From positions 722,501 to 786,500 of the forward strand of contig CALNXK010000046.1 in NCBI GenBank assembly GCA_942486035.1: DNA of 64,000 bases, in the 5' to 3' direction. Source of the stretch: Porites lobata (taxonomy: Eukaryota; Cnidaria; Anthozoa; Scleractinia; Poritidae). Position 1 is the stretch's first letter. Each line of letters begins with the position of its first letter. Both the position numbers and the translations under genes were made by a program. Shown piece by piece: positions 13,101-24,146 of this stretch. A model generated the notes under the pieces. That model saw only the letters and a program-made list of their open reading frames with translations, was not told where the DNA came from and did not search any database.

Positions 13101-16100
13101 AAGGATTTTTTGGGGGTATCTTAAACAACGTTATTGGCGTATGGTAGTGCTAGTGCCACACGTCTTCTTCTGTTGGTTTTGATTTAACCTCTTTCAATTA
13201 TTATCCCTGTCAATTTAACTCTGGGGTACTCTATCCTGGTGGTCATTGGCTTTGTAGTTAATTGCATGGCTATGATTGGATCGTCTGTAAGGATCAGTTA
13301 ATGAATTAACTACAGGCAACATAACCTTCAATCACACAGATGTTAATGGGAAGAGGTGACACCACTTTACTCATCTCATAGTGGGGTCCTCTTCCTTGGG
13401 AGGAATAATTCCCCATACTGATTACAATTTTAACTTTTTTCAGGTGAAAATGGACTTGCTGACTCCGAAGAAAGTGACAAGGAAGATCAAGGGATTGCTG
13501 TCTTAAAAGGTATAATTTTTACTTTCATGAAATCTGTATCAGTTTAGAATTGAAATCAAAGTAACCCTCAATTTGTTTGGTAGACTTTAATGAGCATACA
13601 CAGGGTTGTCACTAAGAATTCAAGTTGCCGGGTAAATACAACAAGTAGGCGGGGAATCAAATGGCCAGGGATTTCTTTTGGTTCTATTTTTCTTCTATTT
13701 TCCGATAAAAGTAGCCGGGGAAAATCCCCGGCCCCCGGCTCTTAATGACAACCCTGATACAGAACAGAGAATTAATACAGATGTTTAATGCACCTGTCCA
13801 TGTAAAGCCTGAGGGGGGGAGGGGGGATTGAGGAAGGGCATTGCATAAGGATTTGAATGTTTTCTGTTGGCCCTGGAGTTAAGCATTTGACTAATGTTCT
13901 TCTGGGGGGTGGGATATTTGAACCTTCCTTTTTTTACCGACGTGGCATGTGGAGATATTGACCACTAACTCAGACTTGTCAAGACCGATCACATGTGTTC
14001 CACTTCATGCATGTGCCATACAGTCTGGAAATCAAGAATAATTATTAAACTTAAGACTTTTTAACCTTTTTGTTGTTTTTCACAAAAGATCATAACATCA
14101 CATTCTTATATCTTATATCCATGGGACAGGGCCATTAGTTGGAATTCTATAATTGAGATTAAACAACAATGTGCAGCTCCCCACCAACTTCACATTGATA
14201 GGTGCATAAGGGAACTATTAATAATTGTCTAGGAATTTAATATTAGGATGATCTGACTGATCAGCTGCCGGAGGACAACAACTTAATACTGTCTCATGTG
14301 TGATTGGTTGTGGATAATCAATTCAAAAGCTGACTGCAGCTAAATCTACATTAACATGTATTCAGCACTACAATGAGCTGCTTGTTTGTTCTCAGGGTTT
14401 CTGTCTATGAGAGAGACTTTTTAAATTCATTGTTTATTGCCAAATATATGTAACTTAAAAACTACAGTCTTTGAAGAATGCATGACTGTAAATACTAAAA
14501 TACTTCTGGTAATTCACACCTCTAGACACTATAGAACTATCAGACTGCAGCACTGAATCCGAAGCAGACGAGAGAAAAGACATGATGGAAGGAGAAAGTG
14601 CTGCAGTAAATGGTGCAGACCAGTGCAAGGAGGAAGAGCTGAAAGAAGATGTCATAAAGACAAAAGAAGAAGGGAAACTAATTCGCTGGATTTCGTTAAT
14701 ACTTTTACGTTTAAAACTATCATTTAATTTATCTAATGCTATTTTTTCTATGTTGCTAGATCTTATTTATTTCATTTTTTGGGTAATACGTCATCCCTTA
14801 TATATGCTTTTCCCGAAGTCAATCAGTGACCTTGAAACCATTGCCAATCTTAAGGTTCTCAACAAAACAATACTTTTTGCTGTTTGCCCCAACCCCAAAT
14901 GCTCGTGTCTCTACCAGATGAATGATATTAGTTCTGAGAGGGATGGGGTTTTAAAGCCTCGCTTATGCAAGAACAAATTATATGGGAAAAGGTGTAATGC
15001 AGAACTTTCTTTTTTTGAAAAGCTTTCATTTGGAAAAACTAAAATGATTCCATATAAGACATATCCCTTTTTAGCACCTTCTGAGTGGATAAAGACATTT
15101 TTTAATCTGGAAGAATTCTTAAATCTCATAAGAAACCGGCCTGAACCATCAACAACTGATTATAGGGACATATGGGATGGGCGTATTCTTCAGGAATTTC
15201 TAATGGATCCTGATGACAACACAAAGCCTCTTCTGAAGGACAAAATGAATTTGGCACTTTTACTTTACCTAGATTTTTTCAATCCATTTCAACGAGCGGT
15301 TTATTCATGCGGAGCCCTGTACATGAGTGTCCTTAACATTCCAAAGAGTCAGCGTTTTAAAGCAAAGTGGTCAATGCTGATCGGTCTAATTCCAGGTCCA
15401 TCTGAACCTGAGGGTCACATCAATACTTATTTGACCCCAATTGTAGACGACTTGATCATGTTATACAAAAGGAATTCACGTCCAAGTACTTGGGCCTGAG
15501 GTCATCTTCACCCGTTCTCTACTTCTTCCAGTACTTGCAGACATACCAGCCTCAAGGAAGTTATCACAATACAAGAGTCACAAGGCCGATCTTCCATGTG
15601 ATAAATGTATGTTTCGGGCAGTTCGAGAAAAGGGCACCAGAGGGGCAAGTGGCAAGATGAGTTTTTACACAAGCGAGAAATCACCAGCACGGACTGACAG
15701 TGAGGTACGAAAGGCAATGGGTATATATAGAAAGGCAACAACAAAAGCAAGTGCACTAGCAATGTCTCAAAAAACAGGAGTAAAGTACAGTGAACTGGCT
15801 CGTCTGCCATACTTCAACATGGTTGAAAATTTCTTAATTGATCCCATGCACAGCATCTTGATGGGCCTTGTTTCAGACCTTGGGGAAGAACTTATAACTA
15901 ATTCCAACAACTTGATGACAGAGGAGGAGAGAGACATCTTGGCAAACAGATTGAATGCTGTGAGGGTGCCCTACGATCTTGGAAGGCTACCAAAGACAAT
16001 GCTCGACAAGATGTCAGCGCGAGGGTTGAAAGCACAACAGTGGAAGAATTTCATTGTCACCTATGCAAGGGTCTGTTTATGGAATGTAGTACCAAACAGA

Positions 16101-19100
16101 TTTTATGATGCCACAAAATGTCTTGCTGAGGCAGTTGAACTGCTTCTGAAAGACCCCATAACAAGGGATGAAGTAAACAATATCTCTTGTCTTCTTCACA
16201 AGCACCATGGACTGTATTCAAAAGTGTTTGGAAAATTTGAGGTAAGTGTTAATTATCACATGACTCTACACATCCCTGAGCTCATTCAGAATTGGGGACC
16301 TCCTACCAGCTGGTGGTGCTTTCCTTATGAAAGACACATTGGTCTGTTAGGAGATGTCAACACCAGTGGGAAAACTGTAGAAGAGGAGATTTTTAGAAAC
16401 TTTGTCATGCAGCATTTAATTGATGTTGCAAAGTTACCACTACTTGACAAGGTAAGTGAAAATGATATTCCCTCTTCTTTAAAGCCACTTATGAAACACA
16501 AAGACAGTGAACATCTGGAAGAGGGAACAGAAGAATGGTCAGTTTTTCAAAGAATCCAAGCAGAACGTCTTTTCAGAGGGACAGAAAATATGTACATGGC
16601 ACCCTCAAGAACATCTGTGACCAATTTGGACATCCAAATGACAGTTGAACAAGAGGACATAGACAAAATCGACCAAAAATGGCCTGTTAAGATGCTTCCT
16701 CCAATGAGGATCAAGCAAAGACCAAAGTTTGAATTTTACAATGAGCTGAAAGATTACATGTCAGACATCCATGAGGATTCATTTCTGTTTGTCGAGCCCC
16801 CGTATAGATACCTTTTGCGAGATGTATGGTAAATGGTTCCACCTTTTCATCCTCTTACAACAGAACTGACAGGGGCCAGACAGCTCTGATCTATTGTGTG
16901 GACAAATTAGACAAACCTGAAAGTAAAACTGAGGTTTCTCCTTACTTTGTTCAGGTACGTTATTTTTTACTGCACGAGTTCATTTGAAAGACTTGATGGG
17001 AGCTACTAGTATGCGAGTTCATCACCTTGCAAGTGTGGACTGGTTTATTTTGCCAACAAGAACCATGATGCGGATAAACTCTCTGGACTTCCTGCAGTAA
17101 AGAACAGCTTTTTATCGTGGAGAGCACATCGTAAATGTTAGGACGGTTGATACGGAGAGTGACTTTGCTTCCAGTCAAAAAGAACTATCTTCTGGTAGCT
17201 AATCTGAGTCGATGACTAGAGTACAGCTGTATGCAAATCACTAAATAGCACAATAAGGAGACACTACTCATTTACATCATTTCTGTTTACTAACGAGCAC
17301 TTCATACATGTACAATAATAGTTATTTTAATTCGCTTCCAAATTATACAGTTTGGAATAATATTATAGTTTGACAGTCTCAATATATTTGATTTAATGTT
17401 TGAAATTGTTTACCACTAACAACTATATACTTTAATTGCAGCAAAATATGTAATTGTAAAATAATATGAAATAAAACAATTGGACACTGCACCCATACTG
17501 ACCCTGATCCTTCCACATACCTATGAAATTACTATATTTGTGCCAGAGAAAACATTGCAAAGGTGACCGGAAAATTGCTATGAAAATCTTGTTCATTTAT
17601 TTGTACAATATAATCTTCCTTCAAAACTATTCCCACACTGAAGAGAACTACATTATCAAGTTAAAGGGGTGAAAGAAAAGAAGATAAGATTAAGTGAAAG
17701 GTATCTGTTCACCATTTGGAAAACACATTTTGCACCTCATATTTTGTATTCTTTATCTATTTACTATTAAAAACTAAAAGAAACATCATTTTCGATAGGT
17801 TTAAGTCTTTTTGGCCTTGTAGTGAACAGAAAAGGGCTTGGAAAGCTTAAACAGGCATTGTTCATAAAAAGGACAGGAAAAAAGGGTAAATTTTTTGCAC
17901 TGTGATTACTATAGTGCATCATGAGAAAAGCTTGATTCCTGTGTTTTTTAAAGGTCTCTGTTTGTCACCTTTATTTGATAAATTTGAGTCTGGAAAGAGA
18001 AATAATAATTTTTGTTTTGGAAAAAGTCTGGAAAAAGTCTTGAATTTTGGATCCAAAACTCTGTGAAACATGCACTTTTAAAAGTAGACAAAAAAGTCTG
18101 CAAACTGAAAAAGTACCAAATGGGCAAAAAAGAACCCTTGAAAATACATCTGAATGAGCTGCCCAAAATTGTCAATGTGCATCCACTCTCATTGGGCTCT
18201 TCCTACACATGTGATGTCATCAGTTTACCATTAGACATTACCGTCTAACCTCTCCTTATAAACACCTCTATAATACGGACACGTCTCTATTACGGACAGT
18301 TCATATTTAAAAAGGTGGGGAATCGAAAAGTTAGAAAGTTCTTTGCATTTGGTTCCATTTTGCCTTTATTTCCCTACAAAAGTAACCAAGGATCATGCTC
18401 AAAAGTAAAATGCTTGCTCCTTGGCCCCTGGTGGCAGCCCTACCTTTAAAAAAATCAGTTGTTGGGTGTTCAGGCCTATATATAATTCTCGACTGATAGT
18501 CAATATCTATGACAAGTACAAAAAAGTAAAATAAGAGAACAAATTGTACTTAACATTTCAAAATTTCTGTGTTGTTTGATCAAGTCTGGATCTTAAAAAC
18601 TCATCGTCACTTAAGTGCAACATGTTATTAAAGTTCAAGGCTGTGCTGTAAGGCTGTAACACCTAGGGTGCCCAGCATATGATTTGAATGAAAAAAGTAA
18701 GACTTTCAAGTTGCTTGAGAGCAAGAGTTACAGGAGCGGGGTGAATAGGCGAATGGATCGGCGGATTTTGAAAATATTTTTGCCCAGATTTCGGATTCAA
18801 AGCGAGATTTTAACGGATTTCCGGATCCTGTAATTGCAGCGGATTGAGGATTCATCGACTTTTTAGGCCCGGATTTTGAACTTTACGTGTAATAAAAATA
18901 TTTTTGCCCGGATTTCGGATTCAGGGCAAAATTTTAACGGCAGATTTGGCCAATAAATCATAACGGATCGGCGGATTTGCATACCCCTATTCAGCCCCCT
19001 CTTATAGGCACTAGGAGCCAATGGGCTCTGCTAGAGAACAGCTCTGATTAATTAAAATATTTGTGTTTCATTTTAATTTGGACCTGTTTGACCCCAAGGG

Positions 19101-20464
19101 TAATCCAGATTTCAAATGATGGGGATAATTGAATGGGGGCTATCACCAACAATCATCATAATAATAATTATATACCTTAACTGGTTTGGTGTCATTTAAA
19201 ATGTTGTTTAACTCAAAATATGAATGATTTTTATACACTTAATTACTTTGTGCATTGTTCAAATCACCATTGTAAATTGTGATTTATAGTTTAAATTAAT
19301 TTAAGGTTATAATTAATATAGATATTGTTATTCAATATTCTGTCAAATTTACTCCAAAAAATATGCAAATTAGTGTTATTTTCTGCTATACAAAATGAGC
19401 TGTTTTATTTAGTTTGATGTAAAACAGGTCTTCCTGCTATCATACAAATTATAACATCAGTGGTATTGTTTTTTTTGTGTGTGTGAAGGCCTCTTTGTGT
19501 TAAATAAATTACCCAACCAGCAAAAGGCAACAGTATACAGGTAGTATACACATGTTTTTGACGTTAACAAGCTTCTGTTATGAGTACCATCACTTGAATG
19601 TAAATGTATTACCATTTTATTTATGAAGCAAAGCAAGAAAGTTTACCTTTAAAAGGTCCGGCCTGCATCCATGGATGATCGCGATCTTCAACTACCTTCA
19701 GATTAAACGATTTCAACTTGAAAGTTTCAATAAAATACAATAGGATTTTCGTGTTAGATCAGAGGTACACGGTCAAATCTCGTACCAAGCCCCTTTCCAG
19801 TTTTAGTTTATGCGCGCACGCTAGGAACTACAAGACTTCTTCTGCTACACTTTTCATATTTGTCTTCGTTTCAACTTCGTCTGATCCTAGTTCGGTTTAT
19901 GACAGTTCGACGACCGATCTTTCACTCGTGAATCCAACGTTCCCTTTTGTTGGGCACAAGGTTATGATTCCACAAACGATTTCATAACAGCAGCGAATCG
20001 CCTGGTGATGATTCCAGACACTCACGGTTTCGTACGTTATGATTCCACGAATGATTTTGACTTTGCTGAAAAAATCATCACTTATGATTTAGCAGAACTT
20101 CAGTCATCATCACATATGATTCCGGGACAATTTGATTCGCGTGACAAAATCAGCGGGCAATTCTCCCGATGATTCTCAAGCCTGTAAAAATCATATATGC
20201 TAATTCATGTGCCGTTTAAAATTCGTCTTTTGAATTGCATCGAACGATTCCACAAGACAATTTCCTGTGCCAGGCTCACATCTCTATCATTGAACAAGTT
20301 TCTTCTTGGTAAATCTAGCGAAGTTAATCGCCCTAATGACACGTTTGACAGACAAATGAAAAACCTAAGATTTTTTAGTGATAGAAATAAGAAAGACGAA
20401 CCGCAGCTTTCGTTCCTGGCCTGTTTCTTCTTATAATCGTCGTAAGGACCTCCGCCGTCGCCAT
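1..20464 (-). CDS. MOB4: MOB4 (phocein), MOB kinase activator-like 4; 3' end outside window
   Basis: MOB-family adaptor; in animals MOB4 is a subunit of the STRIPAK phosphatase-kinase complex. Exons, 5' to 3' on the minus strand: 20464-20402, 3868-3806, 3023-2880, 1323-1237 and 74-1 (runs off the window). All junctions are phase 0 and the segments give 21, 21, 48, 29 and over 24 codons. Recognisable pieces are RRNRPGTKA in exon 1, WPDEPFEEMDSTLAVQQ in exon 2, GVWKYEHLRQFCMELNGL in exon 3, QMTATEQWIFLCAAHKTP in exon 4 and YTRHTLDGAA in exon 5. Cys93 and Cys98 match the Cys pair of the MOB zinc site; the partner histidines would lie past the left edge. Intron 1 is 16.5 kb and carries transposon genes; the donor of exon 1 (GTTCGT) is weak. 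The start ATG sits in an AAAATGGCG context and is 142 bp from the divergent SUGCT start. Confidence 0.9.
299..523. mobile_element. Short TIR element with TTA target duplication (PIF/Harbinger-type MITE)
   Basis: Termini GGGACGGACCATTAGAAA and TTTCTAATGGTCCGTCCC are perfect inverted repeats flanked on both sides by TTA (296-298, 524-526). The interior has G and C homopolymers and several AAAAAAATTCATGC-type direct repeats. There is no coding capacity. The 3-bp TWA duplication and GGG ends fit PIF/Harbinger. Confidence 0.7.
1811..2621. mobile_element. Foldback element, about 810 bp, inside a MOB4 intron
   Basis: The left arm from TTACAGCAGTGATCATATTG continues for over 130 bp and is repeated in inverse at the right end (CAATATAATCACCACTGTAA), including GGCGTGAACACCTAAAATAT near the tip. 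No clear target duplication is visible. Open frames inside are fortuitous. Confidence 0.65.
5270..5516 (+). pseudogene. Degraded inverted copy of the promoter and first exon of the 10982-7534 gene
   Basis: On the plus strand this stretch reads GCGCCAAATTGCGCGA, then a diverged upstream region, then ATGGAAGTGCAAAATCCAGA and on to GAGCAAGCAATT. It matches the minus strand of about 11065-10835, which is the divergent promoter plus coding exon 1 of the unknown gene. Insertions and substitutions (for example an extra CACAAATGTA block near 5453) break the reading frame. Similarity stops abruptly at both ends, so it is a fragment and not a spliced retrocopy. Confidence 0.65.
7534..10982 (-). CDS. 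Five-exon gene of unknown family, head to head with the transposase gene; frameshift in last exon
   Basis: Exons, 5' to 3': 10982-10827, 10719-10690, 8982-8925, 8645-8428, 7856-7534; phases fit at each junction. The start ATG (10982) precedes MDARREIAPSKGDFW; the next part, NPEELMKVLLDNPSARSQL, looks helical. Exon 4 encodes VPWSDVQDSVRTEMVEYV and a very basic stretch (KRIKRYYRSQRHQ, then KEKRRRQRF), suggesting nucleic-acid binding. The last exon opens with a charged helix (KRDREVRKALEREELSSEE) and an acidic DSEDEDA, but its natural ending, QQVSVKDLMELAKRE before the TAA at 7534-7536, is in another frame: one base appears to be missing near 7700-7735. I do not recognise the family. The start is 175 bp from the divergent transposase start, and a damaged copy of its first exon lies at 5270-5516. 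CACTA elements often encode a second DNA-binding protein; that role is inferred. Confidence 0.6.
9338..9891. mobile_element. Inverted-repeat element with TTAACCCTCGGACGT ends
   Basis: A 15-bp perfect inverted repeat bounds 554 bp: TTAACCCTCGGACGT at 9338-9352 and its complement at 9877-9891. If the TTA/TAA is partly target, the element ends in ACCCTCGG with a TA duplication, as in Tc1/mariner-like elements. An interior segment (about 9520-9670: CATCTTGGATTTTACCA, then AGAAATCAGGTTAAAA) recurs near 32970-33320. Confidence 0.6.
9994..10316. mobile_element. hAT-type non-autonomous element with 8-bp target duplication
   Basis: Ends are CCGGGGGTACT and AGTACCCCC..GG, flanked by the identical 8-mer TTTGTGTC (9986-9993 and 10317-10324). 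The interior has several copies of a CTCTAGGATAG-type motif. An 8-bp duplication fits hAT. It lies in the long third intron of the unknown minus-strand gene. Confidence 0.7.
11955..12132. mobile_element. Small inverted-repeat element inside a transposase intron
   Basis: Imperfect inverted ends CAGAGGCAGATCCAGGA and TAGATCAGCCCCTG with GGGGGTGCAC / GTGCACACCCCC just inside. No gene. Confidence 0.45.
13604..13755. mobile_element. Small inverted-repeat element (GGGTTGTCA family)
   Basis: Ends GGGTTGTCACTAAGA and TCTTAATGACAACCC are near-perfect inverted repeats. The interior GCCGGGTAAATACAACAAGT recurs in diverged form near 3065, 18310 and 21820, so it belongs to a dispersed family. Confidence 0.6.
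18738..18998. mobile_element. Inverted-repeat element with internal direct repeat
   Basis: Ends GGGGTGAATAGG and CCTATTCAGCCCC are inverted, with GGATCGGCGGATTT just inside at both ends. A 45-bp unit with TTTTTGCCC.GATTTCGGATTC and ATTTTAACGG occurs twice in direct orientation (about 18772-18818 and 18897-18941). No coding capacity. Confidence 0.5.
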
Positions 20465-20606
20465 TTTGTAATTTTGTGTTACTGAAACTGCAGTACAGTT
20501 CAGCGGACGTTTTTAGAACAGCAGTTTGTGCATGTATCAGAACACAAACTAAACACATGTTTTGTGTTTTGGAAAGATCGGAGCACTGTACGTACTAAAG
20601 TTCAGG
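20465..20606. promoter_or_regulatory. Shared divergent promoter region of MOB4 and SUGCT
   Basis: Only 142 bp separate the MOB4 start codon (minus strand, 20464) from the SUGCT start codon (plus strand, 20607), so both 5' UTRs and core promoters must lie here or extend into the genes. The MOB4 start is embedded in CAAAATGGCGAC (minus strand, 20468-20457), which matches the consensus of YY1-type sites often found at animal initiator regions. I see no convincing TATA box. A bidirectional promoter is inferred from geometry; transcription start sites are not visible. Confidence 0.65.
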
Positions 20607-23600
20607 ATGAATTCTTCCAGATTGTTTCGTTTCGTTTTACCATTCGACAGCTGTTTCTACAGACGGATTGCTGGTAAGTGTTAAATTTCTTTTCAGGGTT
20701 CGTCTAGTTGTACACGACTGCAGCCTATTAATCTTAGAATGTCTTCTCACCCTTCAACCTTTTAAATCATTCTTTTCGTTTGATAGGTATTGAAGAGTTG
20801 TAAGATCTCATTTTGCAAATCAATTATTTGTGTCACAGTACTGTGTAAACTGCTCTTTAGGTAGAAGATCAATGGTATCTGGTCCTCTATCTGGAATCAG
20901 AGTCTTGGACATGTCCAGGTACGTCTAAGAGGATAGGACAGAGGTGTCTGGAAGGCTACTCCCAGATTTGTTCCCAGGAGCTCGCAACCACCTTGCCAGG
21001 TCCTCTCTTACCCCATTCGCCCCTGAACCGCCCGTAACCGCCCGTGCGGATCCAGATACTTTCTATCCTTTGTGACGTCATCAGTTTTAACGGTCAAGGA
21101 CAACTTTCTTCGCTAACTTGTGTAGAGTGAAGAGATCTTTCAAACCATACCAGAATGAGCACAATTCAGTCAAGGACACCGGAGAAAGAAGCAAAAAACC
21201 ACGTGACATTGACCTCAAAATCTCCATGAAAATCTTGTTCCATTGCTCACCTACCTTTCCTTTCACCTAATCCTAAGATCCTAAAAGCTTTCCTGAAAAC
21301 TCTTCCCACCAAAATGAACCCTACTAAATGCCCAGCAAGAGAAAAAAAAAATGAGGCAAGAAAAACGATAAAAGAAGGGAGGAGAGAAAGCGAAAAGTAA
21401 CAGTCAAGACTGCTGTGTCACTTTTAAACCCAAAAACTATCTCGAAATTTTGCTTTCTGCGCATGCCCGAACTTCGCAAGCTGATATTTTGCATCTGGAT
21501 CAGAAGGCCGCCAAGTGTACGACCTGTAAACCGGTTTGTGGTAAGTTTTAGCTCTTTATAGCACGACAAAGACCAGAAAACCACTCGACTGGCTTCAAAA
21601 CGCGTTTTTGGGCAAAATCTCCAGGAGCGAATGGGTTAATTGTCCCGTGGAGTGAGGAGAGACTGAGGATGAATACAAGAGGACCTTGGAATGCAGTTGA
21701 GGAGCTCCTGGGTCAACTTCCAGAAACCTCCCCTCCCCCACCCCCAAAGGGGATCTCCCATATTAAAATGACAGGGATGCTCATCATTATGCTTAGGCAG
21801 GACTGTCATTAAGTTTTCAAGTTGTTGGGTAAATACAAAAAATACATGTTGGCAGGGAATCAAACAGTGAAGGATATGTTTTGGTTGTATGAGATCCGCA
21901 GGGACTATCATCAGTAAAAAAGACTGAAATGAAGACATTATTTGAAAATGTATGACATTGTACATGTGTGATATTTAGAAAATTATAGGTAAATAGTGCA
22001 GATCTGCTTTATTCTTAATGAAGTAGTGAAGTAATTAAAGAAGGTACCAAGAACACAATTATTTAAAAATAATATTAATGCAGTAACTTTTTTGTCCATA
22101 AAGAGTTCTTGCAGGACCATTTGCAACAATGCTTCTTGGTGATCTAGGGGCAGAAATTATTAAAGTTGAAAATCCAGGTAATATACATGACATACTAGTC
22201 ATTCCAAGTAATTATTTCAATGTGAGTAACACGCTGATTTAATTTCCAGAATAATTTTTTTAGAGTGAGCAAAAAATAAAAAGATGGGAGACTGAGGAGT
22301 CGGAGCAAACAAATGCCAGTTATTTGCCGCTCTTCACAGGCCATCATTCTTTTTTGCTTGCCTTACTTTTTCACCTGTGCTTTGTAAACTGAATGCCCTG
22401 AACAGGTTGTAAATGTGTAAGAACTGATAACCGACAATTGAACCTTTCAAGCAATCTGATTGGTATATTTAAATTCATCAGTTTCAACATAAATACTATT
22501 TAAATGGTGAACTTTAATACTCTCAAATGGTCTAATTCCCCAGGGCAGACCACTGTGCATTTTGTGACCAGTACATCATTTTCCGTCAGATATAAGGGGA
22601 AGATATTGACCTTTTTAAGAACTTCACACCTCCTACAGGGAACTGACATCTTCATATTCACTTAAATTTACTAAGTAAATTGTAGAGGTATGTTTTAGGT
22701 AATGTGATAGAGGTGTATTCCAGCCAGATCAGTGAAAACCACATGCTAACCATTAAATCGCTCACAATAGCACATAATTTACAGTGTACTGGTAGTTTAT
22801 AAAAATGAGTCAGAATATCCTTCTTTTTGATAATGTGACAAAGTCTAAAGCATGTTTTGTTTCTTTTGCTGTTATGTAGATGGTGGAGATGACACAAGGT
22901 CGTGGGCTCCGCCTTATTGTGGAAATGAAAGCACATATTTTCTTTCCGTTAATAGAAATAAAAAGGTAATTACTTCCAGCCAGAAATTTTGACGATATTT
23001 CTTCAGACTGCAGTCCAAAATCAGTTTGTTCTTGAAGAGAAAGGAAAGTAATATTACGATTTAAGGTCTAACTGTATTTTAATATTTCCTATTTTATAAC
23101 AACTGTGAATTTCAGAGTATTTCCATTAACATCAAAGACCCTAAAGGTGCAGAAATTGTCAAGAAGGTATGTTGAAACGACTTCAACTTTTATGATTACA
23201 GTTGAACCTCAATGGCCACCCTCGGGGTACTGGCAAGTGGCTTCTTTAAGGTTGGCTTCTTACAGAGGTTTGTCTTACATTAGCGTAATCTTTAGCAGAA
23301 ACATCACTTTATTTTGAAACAAACATGCGATGGGAGCAGTATTACTGGTCCACAATCAGGCATCACTTTTTAGTTCAGACTTTATTTTCCTTCATCGCAT
23401 TTTTGACATTAACCCAAACTAAGAGGGCTTGATGACCACTTCACAGTGGTGATAACAATAATGAGAACTCTAATTGGGAACCAGGGGCACCCAATGACGG
23501 TTTCCTTCTAAATACATTGAACCATTTTTAGGCTATCCAGAGTGCTTATAGATATCTAGAAATGCATTCTAAGCGGTACTTGTTTAGCCATCCTAGGGGA

Positions 23601-24102
23601 ACTTAGTCTTTCGAAATTACAAGGTCGTCAGCATTATTTTCCCAAACATTAATTAGATACAAATATTTAATTTACTACAAAAGTGAGAATTTTTCTAATT
23701 CCCCAGTCCATCACATTTTTGTACCTGAAAATTTCAAGTTTCCTTTTTTCTACAAGAAATAGCCTAACCTGAGGAGTGAAATGTGTAAACTTAAACTTCT
23801 GAGAATCGTAGGGAATTTATTAGATTAGCTTCTAAAAATTATTGCAGGGTCCGAAATTAACTTTTTAATACGGGCGCCAACTGGCGATCAAGTATAAATT
23901 TTTGGTTGCCAGAGGGCAAATTGTGGTCGCCAAAAATTCCCCCTCCCTTTTTACAAATAAAAGTTTAAACACGAATAGCAAATACCTTCGAGGTTTCAAT
24001 TCTTAATCAGTTTCTCCGAACGTTAAAGTCCACATTAACAACCAGCTTTACAAGTCGCTAGCTGGCGACCAGCTATGAAATTTTGGTCGCCAGGACTAAG
24101 TT

Positions 24103-24146
<44 letters not shown>

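Larger units (their letters stand above)
11157..17200 (+). pseudogene. En/Spm (CACTA)-like transposase gene, five exons, decayed
   Basis: Exons: 11157-11334, 11625-11726, 12850-12933, 13444-13509 and a long last exon from 14526; the first four junctions are all phase 1. Exon 1 has a Cys/His-rich start (CFCPECRGC, then TVFRH). Exon 5 has the layout I associate with animal CACTA (Tnp2-like) transposases: a hydrophobic block near 14695-14800, a CPNPKCSCLY zinc-type motif (about 14886), LPCDKC (about 15593), the core NMVENFLIDPMHSILMGL (about 15819-15872), and a C-terminal NYHMTLHIPELIQNWGPP followed by WWCFPYERHIGLLG (about 16250-16350). The frame is broken inside the AAAA at 15467-15470: one extra A leads to a stop at 15497. 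The second frame stops at 16832, but homologous-looking fragments (YFLLHEF, HLASVDWFI) continue in shifting frames to about 17200. It is therefore not functional as written, although single-base breaks could partly be assembly errors. Confidence 0.75.
4480..20190. mobile_element. Candidate very large CACTA-like element filling most of MOB4 intron 1
   Basis: The transposase gene and the divergent unknown gene lie between two clusters of the same short motif in opposite orientations. GAATCATAACC or close variants occur about six times at 4527-4790 on the plus strand. The reverse complement GGTTATGATTCC and variants recur at 19960-20125. Around the best pair about 27 bp match with two differences. 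Inverted subterminal motif arrays are a hallmark of CACTA elements. I could not find CACTA/CACTG termini or a 3-bp target duplication, so the ends are approximate and the element status is inference. Smaller elements are nested inside. Confidence 0.35.

Noticed and set aside
16960..17178. 72-codon minus-strand open frame
   Set aside because: It is the reverse of decayed transposase sequence (HLASVDWFI-type remnants on the plus strand).
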